Assembly (NCBI GenBank): GCA_015039315.1
Contig: WIDE01000085.1
Coordinates: forward strand, 1 to 64,000
DNA from: Clavulina sp. PMI_390
Taxonomy: Eukaryota; Basidiomycota; Agaricomycetes; Cantharellales; Hydnaceae
Length of the DNA stretch: 64,000 bases
Direction: 5' to 3'
Under the pieces are notes generated by a model. It saw only the letters and a list, made by a program, of their open reading frames with translations. It searched no databases and was not told where the DNA came from. Of this stretch, positions 57,308 to 64,000 are shown piece after piece. The stretch's first letter is position 1, and every line of letters starts with the position of its first letter. Both the position numbers and the translations under genes were made by a program.

Positions 57308-58863
57308 TGCTAGAGCTATTCAGGCGAATAGAGTAAGTATCAGTACGAGTGCAGGATCTGCTCATAAAGTACGAACAATGGAGAGATGGGTGGGATGGGA
57401 TTGTTCTGAGTAGGCTGGGCCAAGTGCGATGACTAGGAAATCCTCACAGGATACGGAAGGGGATCCTCGAGTCCAGTAGGGTTATAAAGGGGGCGATTAA
57501 ATGGGGCCCGAGACGTTTACGAGATAATAGATTGGGAGGCCTTCGAGGAATCACCCCAAGACCCTTTATCGAAATCAAACGCTGATCAGAGGCGACGAGC
57601 TGTGTGGCAAGCCGCTTATGGCGATCTCATCAACCTAGTTTTTGGGGATTGGCGGAGACATATATTGCGCCACGTCCCCACAGTCACAAGATAAATGTTT
57701 AGGTGCTAGAAAAAATCTCTGAAATGAGCGTGGTCGTGCGCGCTCGTCTCATATTGCCATGGGTAGACCCACAAGCAATTAATCGAGCATTCCACCCACA
57801 AATCACATAACAGTACATCACGAAGCGATTCCGGATGAGTTTTTTGGCATCGGTTTGACATCTTGCCTGATAGAAGCGGCGTGAGACGAGACTTTCTCAT
57901 CCTCGTTGAGAGTTGCAGTTCCTCGCTGACAGCTCTCCGGAGAAGAGAGAAAGTTAGTGTTGTGACATCATTCATTGGCAACTGAAGCCTTAATTACATC
58001 ACCCGACGGCTCTATTGGAGGTCGTGGTAGAAGTGGGACATTGAGCAAGAAAGTAATCCCATGGCATATGGTAGCCGTTGAGTAGGTACCTGTGGTTAAA
58101 CGGTGGGTTAGGCGGAACGAACATGACTGAAGAGTTTTGATGCAACAAGTCACAAGCAGGTGATCATCTGGACGCTTTCAACATTTGTGTTGGAAGAATC
58201 CCTTCAAGTCGGATGAGAGACGTTCGCGAACGAGGTCTCAGTCACGTGATATCACGACAAGCCCTGCTTTCCAGTGGCACGTGGAAGTTCCACGTGCCAC
58301 ATGCTGCCTCATCTCAATGCCAGTGCGCTGAGCAATGTTAGATCCCCAACACCTCCTACACGATGTAATAAGGTGGTGTTGAGCTCTGTTATAGGTACAA
58401 CACTCATGATAATGTCTTGACATGAACAGCGCTGCGGTGAGTTCTCTGGTCTGAACCACTGATTTTGGGCATCCATAAATGCTCAAAGGAACGGTTTTCT
58501 GAAGTGGCTCCGGCTGTTTCCTTTGAACTAATAAGGTCAGGGCAATGTTCAGAACATCACAAGCATTCCCCTGGAATGTATTCACAGACTTTCAGTGCTT
58601 CGATTGGACATTATATCTGAATTGAGGCCCCAATGCTCGTGATAATCAGACCCCAGCTCGCCCCCTAACCTACCCACCCCCGGGCTAGAAGCCAACTATT
58701 ATATGATCAAACTTGATCGCAGTTCCACTTCCGAGGCGCAGAGGCTGGCTCATGATTAAGAGGTTAGCGCCCAAGCAAGAAAGATAAAAGTCGACCGGTA
58801 TCCCTTGGTCTCCCTTTGGAGAGATTGGCGCTCCTCTCTTAGCTGTCAACTGTTTAGTTCAGA
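57308..58863. other. Divergent intergenic region flavohemoglobin / reductase 3
   Basis: A 1.56-kb promoter region for two divergent genes. No coding sequence supported. It holds a palindrome cluster (58221-58300). A GATAAAA box at 58783-58789 lies 81 bp before the reductase 3 ATG. Confidence 0.55.
58221..58300. promoter_or_regulatory. Palindrome cluster with three CACGTG E-boxes
   Basis: CGTTCGCGAACG (58221-58232) is a perfect 12-bp palindrome. ATCACGTGAT-like TCACGTGA (58242-58249) carries an E-box. GTGGCACGTGGAA, one G, then TTCCACGTGCCAC (58274-58300) is a perfect 13-bp inverted repeat with two more E-boxes. CACGTG is the classic core of bHLH regulators (Pho4, Cbf1, SREBP-like). Lies about 560 bp before reductase 3 and 920 bp before the flavohemoglobin. 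Confidence 0.6.
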
Positions 58864-60241
58864 ATGCCAGCTGTGACTACTCCAGGAAAAATCCTTGTTA
58901 CCGGCGCCTCAGGCGCTCTTGCCACTCACGTCGTCCAAACGCTACTGAACCAAGGGTACTCCGTTGTGGGCACTGGTGAGCTTCTCTCTCATCCTTTAAG
59001 AGCCCTCTCCTTTAAGAACACACTAAGATCCACTGCCGATATCGACAGTACGCTCCGCTTCAAAAGGCGACTACCTTGTTGACCTATTCAAGTCTGAGGC
59101 GTTCTCATACGCCATTGTCAAGGATATCGGCGCTGCTGATGCCTTTGATGACGTCATTAGGACTGGGGAGTTTGACGGTGTGCTTCACACCGCCAGCCCT
59201 TTTCACGTGAATACTAGCAATTTCAACAAGATTGCCATTTTCTGACATCTATTCAATCGCCATTCTGCTCCAGACTGGTCCTGGCGACCCACAGGCAGTA
59301 ATTTTACCTGCAGTGAAAGGTACTACAAATGTTCTTGAGTCTGTGATGAACTTCGGGTCCGTTACTGCCTTTAGCCGCGCCTTCTTGGCCGGCGTTATTC
59401 TGCCATCAGCTGATTGGGTTCCATAACGCTAGTCCAACCGTCAAGCGAGTGGTGATTACCGCCTCAGCAATCAACATTCTCGAGCCGAAGCCCTTACCCT
59501 ACACCTTCTCCGAGAAAGACTGGAACACAAGTAGCATCAGTGCTGTTGAGCAGGCAGGCGATAAAGCAGACGGATACTCAACCTATTGCGCCTCCAAGAC
59601 CCTTGCCGAAAGAGCCGCTTGGGACTTTATGAGTGCTCATCGTGGTGACGGCTCCATCACGTTCGACCTCGTGGCGACCAATCCCTCGTACATTTTTGGT
59701 CCGATACTCCATGACGTCCAATCCCCAGAGACACTCAACGAGAGTCACAAGCTTTTCTTCGACACTGTGACGGCCAAAGATTCGCAACTCACCCCGGAGA
59801 AGGCGGCGAAGTATCTAGGAGGGATGGTCGACGCGCGAACTGTTGCGCTTGCTCATGTCAGAGCATTGAGCGTAGAGGAGGCAGGTGGAAATCGCTTCTT
59901 CGTTACTGATTCGCAGTGGTCGGCTCAGGATGCTTGTGAGTGGCTCTTTGATCCCTTTGACCAACTATTCCGCGACTCGTCTACATTACTCAGCTCCACC
60001 CCGAGGTGGCTTCGCTACTCTAGATGACGCACTTCATGAGCATGGGGTTACAGATGTGCCACGAGGACATTCTAACTCTCAGTATCCAAAAATTTGGAGC
60101 TTCCATGATAACTCTCAGTCGAAGAATATCCTTGGGATTGAATACCCAGGATTAGCTGCGATCTCCCTAGACACGTACCGAAGCCTCAAGGAGCGCTTCC
60201 CCGAAAGCTTTGCGAGGCTGCCTACCAAGAATAACCCTTGA
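58864..60241 (+). CDS. NADPH-dependent aldehyde/ketone reductase (extended SDR, GRE2-like), gene 3
   Basis: Predicted 357 aa from exons 58864-58975, 59049-59206, 59274-59356, 59433-59935 and 60024-60241. Exons 1-4 have exactly the lengths seen in genes 1 and 2, although the protein is clearly more diverged. Motifs: ILVTGASGALATHVVQTLL, Ser in VVITASAINIL, YCASKTLAERAAWDF and TNPSYIFGPILHDVQSPE. The third intron begins GTCCGT, an unusual donor supported by colinearity with the paralogues. It runs tail-to-tail with P450 gene 4 (226 bp between stops). Carbonyl reduction with NADPH is expected from the family; substrate unknown. Confidence 0.92.
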
Positions 60242-60466
60242 TTCCGCAGATTCTCAGCCTAGCTTCAATGAAGGCAGCAAAGCGCCGCCAGCAACTATGT
60301 ACATTCCCATGGATCACTCCTTCATCGCTGGGTTATTTTACTCACAGAACTGGGTCCGTTGCTTGTACAAGTACTATTTCTCATCAAATGAATAGTTCGA
60401 ACATTGATTGACAGAAATATGAGCGATGTTGCCTTATAGAGTCACCCTTGGTTGAGCACTAGCTTG

Positions 60467-62907
60467 TTACGCCGTTGTAGCCATTTTCATCGAGATCCAA
60501 ATTCCACCTTGACTGTAGATAGTCAGCGCAGTGGCGGGCCATACCTGCTCCACTGATTGTCTCTTGTTAGTCGCTTTCTGCCAGTGTGGCGGGGGAAGGC
60601 ATCCGGCGGGGCCGTCTTCTCGTTGGCGGAGCTCGAAGGAGCCAAAGGATTGGAGAATGCGGACGGTTACTATAATGGGGAAGTGATAAGTGAGACCAGT
60701 TATTCCAACACAGTGAAGACAACACAGACCATAGCTAGCTTCATTATAGGCAAAATTCTAAATACCAATGCAAAGTTAGTTTTCTCAAGGAAGTTGCCCG
60801 TAACCAAGAAGAAATCTGAAAACGGAAGACGGACGAACCTGTCCGAGGCAGATTCTCGGCCCCGCGTTAAATGGGATAAACCTAAAGGGATCTGCTGTGA
60901 TTTCTGCTAGGCTCTCCTTCTCCAGCCACCGCTCAGGGCGGAACTCTGTGGCGTCATCGCCCCAGAGATCCTTCCTCGTTTGCATAAGGAGCAGAGAATA
61001 CCGTATAGGCGTATGAGCGGATGGTATGTAGAACTGTTTTGGGGATCCGTCGGGGTTGGATTTGGCAGTGTGGATGAGCACTGGGCTGGAAGTAAGCCGG
61101 ATATTCTGTGGGACCGGAGGGAAAATGCGAAGAGTTTCATTCAAACAGGCACGTACTATATATAATCAAGGGCGATTATGTGGACAGAATCAGTCACGTG
61201 TTGTCGTAAAGTGGCAAGGGGCTTTGCTCGCGGACGTACAGTATTTGAGCCGACGCACATCCTCATAAGTAGGCGTTCCAGATGGAACGTTGGCCAGAAT
61301 CTCAGCACGTAGCTTCTCCAACTTATCAGGGTGGAGCGCGAGAAGGTAGAAGAGGAAGCTGAGGAGTGCAGCGGTCGTATCTCGGCTAGCAAGAAGGATA
61401 TTCACCAACTAGATGATTCACGCATGCAAATGAAGCATTACAGGGAAAATAAACAAATTTGAACTAGAGCTAGAGTCGGGAACAGAACATACCTCGTCTC
61501 GGATCAATTTCACATCCTCGGTGCTCTCAGCAATATGTTCGAGCAAACTACCCTCGTCTGTTTCCATCCCCTCTTCACGACTGTCCCCACCGCTCTTCCG
61601 TGCTTTCTTTCCTTCCAAAACTCGTTCAATCAGCGGCTTCACCCAGTTCGTGATAACTGCATTTGGCTCATCCGCCATATTTTTTCGCCACTCCCAAAGT
61701 GGCCAAATAGCTCCACGCAGGAAGCGAGGAGAAATCACAAATTGAAGCCATTCAAACGCATTCAAGAAGTCGGTATAAGAGTTACGCTGAGTTTCGGGGA
61801 CAGAAGATCCTTTAGAGCCGAGAGTAGATTTTCCTGGTCGCGGAAGAGGAAGGTCAAGCGTGTTGAAGTCGGGTGTACCAAATAGGAATTCTCCTAAAGT
61901 TATCAGCGGACAGACCAGTAAGCATGTGAATTAGCATCTTATATGCTCGAAACGGGTTGGATAGGGATACCAACCGGCGGCATCGAGAGTGAAACGCCCA
62001 AAGATGTCTTGCATGTCGATCGATTCGCCATCTTCGACTCGTTTACGAAGAATGTCGACAACCTTATTACTGTGCCTCTCAAAATGTTCGAAATCTGTGA
62101 TACGCTCGCGAGCTGGTAGGAAGAAACAATGAATGTTATTCAAAGTTTCCCAGGATCGAGCATCAAGGCACTACTCAGTGTGCTTACCAAAAAATGGGCG
62201 TGTAAGAGCACGATGGGCCTTCCACTGGGCGCCGTCGACGTTGAATATCCCATCACCGAACAAGTCATAAACCCTAGAAGCAAGAGTGAGACATGATTTT
62301 GTTTTGCGTTCAGTCGATCAACAGATTATGATTGTCATCAAACGATGAAAATCACCTCAGCCGACCAGGGACGCTCTCCGCTTTGTTGAACCGGTCAAAC
62401 CCCGTAGAAAGAACTTGCTTGAGTAACAGGTGGTCTCTCGTGATAATTTGGTCTTGCCAGAGCACACGCAAGTTGATTGTATCGGTGTCGATACCAATAC
62501 GGTCAAAGAGGTAATCAATGTCGCTCCTCAAATAGCTTGTTTCGCGGACTTTCAGTGCACTGCAGGCGGAAGCTTTAGTCATTGCTCTTCTCGTAAGAAG
62601 TGATGGCGTACTCGAAAAGAACGTCCAGATTGCCTGGCCATTTGCCCTTGACTTCTGGAACCAACTCTACTCCGAGCTTTCGAGCCTCTCGCTTTGCCGT
62701 GTGATAGTCATACTGGACCTTAACAGTCCAGTACAAAGGTGTAGCCAGAAGGTAGATGAGGACATGGTAGATCATTGACACATGATGAAGCGCCAGACGT
62801 TGAGACACAAGAGTGGCGAGAACAAGAGGCGGGGCAAAGAAGTTGAGAAAGAGATTGATGACGTAGAGTTGAGGGTTGATTCTGGCGCCAGGGATGACGT
62901 AGTACAT
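60467..62907 (-). CDS. Cytochrome P450, CYP63-like, gene 4
   Basis: Predicted 613 aa, minus strand, exons 62612-62907, 62356-62559, 62188-62273, 61975-62112, 61493-61893, 61240-61408, 60839-61155, 60730-60757 and 60467-60669. Lengths equal those of genes 1-3 throughout. N-terminal helices include YVINLFLNFFAPPLVLATLV. Motifs ASRDTT, ETLR, FRPERW and FNAGPRICLGQ are intact. It is more diverged than genes 1-3 in exon 2 (LKVRETSYLRSDIDYLFD) and near PPVPQNIRL. A TATA-like element (ATACATATACAT on the minus strand) lies about 150 bp upstream. Tandem with gene 5. Confidence 0.92.
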
Positions 62908-63560
62908 GATGTAGAGTGCCAAAGATCTTTCTGGTGCAACGGGGTATCTCCCGATACCGCTGTTATTTCAGGCAAACAGAGCCTAGAAAGTATCGTAAGA
63001 TGGGTGGCGTCGGGAGATGGGGGTGAAGCTCGGACGTGGAGAAACTGGATGAGATGTATATGTATCCAGCCCTCTGGCCGACGGCCTGAACAGCCCAGTG
63101 ATAAACGGCCATCGGAATGATCTTGGTTGCAATGTCATGCCAACTTCAACCGCCGAACATCACCACCTGGGAGGGCGGGGAGGTGTGGGAAGCTCCACAG
63201 CGTTGGGTCGGTGGGTTCGGTTCGGGCCTGCGCGCTCGGCGGTTCGGGCACGGCTATCGGTCGCCATGATAGTTTGCCCCCGGCTGAGTCTACCCGTCCA
63301 GCTCACGTCAAGATAGATGTGTTTCAGAGCCTCACAGCGACCAAAATAACTCCCAAACAGATTCATTTGCTGTTTTACTCCAAGTATCGCTATACTGTAG
63401 TTCCTAGGAGCGAGCAAGCGTATGCTGATGAAGTCCGGGTTGAGAAAGTTCTCATGACATCGGCACTACATTTCTACACAATATATAATGAAGTATGGCA
63501 ACATCGCAGTCATTCATAAAGGGAGGAGAACCATCACCTCGATTGTGACCGTAGGTAAGA
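62908..63560. other. Intergenic between P450 genes 5 and 4
   Basis: Promoter of gene 4 and 3' flank of gene 5. An open frame at 63127-63519 has no domain and is treated as noise. Confidence 0.5.
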
Positions 63561-64000
63561 TCAAGCGCTGGCCGCTACCTTCATCGAGATCCAGATCCCT
63601 CCTCGGCTGTACAAAGTAATCCCATCCGCAGGCCAAATCTGTTCTACCGCCTGCCTGTGACCTGTAGCCTTGGCCCATTCCTGAGGAGGGTGACATCCGG
63701 CTGGCGCATCTTCACGCTGGCGCACTTGGAATGAATCAAATGTCTGGAGGATGCGAACAGTCACTGAGAAAGACAAGGGTGTAATCGATTAGCATAAAAG
63801 TAAAAGAGAGAGAAGAACCTGAGGAGGAGAAGGGAGTATCTTACAGAAGCTGGCCTGATTATAGGCAAAGTTCTAGATATCAACTCCAAAGTAAGTCTTT
63901 TGGCAATATCTTGAACTAAAGAGAGGTGGAAGCGAACACTACACTTACCTGCCCAAGACAGATTCTAGGCCCAGCATTGAACGGGATGAATCTAAATGGA
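63561..64000 (-). CDS. Cytochrome P450, CYP63-like, gene 5 (C-terminal part only)
   Basis: Minus strand, cut by the window end. Exons seen: 63561-63763, 63845-63872 and 63949->64000. The last two exons have the 203- and 28-nt lengths of the other P450s. Visible sequence covers the haem loop end (INAGPRICLGQ-like, FNAGPRICLGQ on the minus strand near 63949-63985), NFAYNQASF, VTVRILQTFDSFQVRQRED and TLYSRGGIWISMK. No disruption is visible in the part present. Confidence 0.9.

Noticed and set aside
63127..63519. 130-codon plus-strand frame between P450 genes 5 and 4
   Set aside because: No domain or splice support, and it covers the promoter of P450 gene 4.

Overview
The window is nuclear DNA of a filamentous basidiomycete, most likely an Agaricomycete. 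Genes are split by many short introns (about 50-110 nt). Recognisable families include Goodbye-NACHT-ankyrin proteins, CYP63-like P450s, a basidiomycete BTB protein and a Crinkler/RHS-type NTPase-nuclease. A Rhizoctonia/Ceratobasidium-like source is a guess only. Exon coordinates were read by eye from splice motifs, frame, and comparison with paralogues inside the window. In every multi-exon model the phases close.

Layout. (1) 1-9.2 kb: two tandem NLR-like STAND genes. The first is cut by the window edge; the second is complete (1071 aa). Their 3' flanks are duplicated too. (2) 12.2-16.5 kb: three tandem paralogues of an unrecognised small secreted, probably GPI-anchored protein, each with a related 68-bp block upstream. 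(3) 17.2-34 kb: a housekeeping island with the ribonucleotide reductase small subunit (RNR2), a BTB protein, a SWI/SNF ARID subunit, and a GRR1-type F-box/LRR protein that is head-to-head with the ARID gene across 186 bp. (4) 35.6-64 kb: an oxidative cluster with five CYP63-like P450 genes (four complete, each 613 aa with identical exon lengths) interleaved with three GRE2-like NADPH-dependent reductases. A flavohemoglobin, a Crinkler/RHS-type NTPase-nuclease (5' end lost in a 560-bp run of N) and a glycine-rich membrane-like protein with a possible cyanovirin-like C-terminus are inserted among them.

How the parts may work together (inference). The P450s hydroxylate hydrophobic substrates, the reductases handle resulting carbonyls, and the flavohemoglobin protects haem enzymes from nitric oxide. 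The flanking NLR, nuclease-effector and secreted-protein families are fast-evolving genes typical of self/non-self or biotic interaction, and they surround a conserved core. No mobile element, tRNA, rRNA or CRISPR array was identified.
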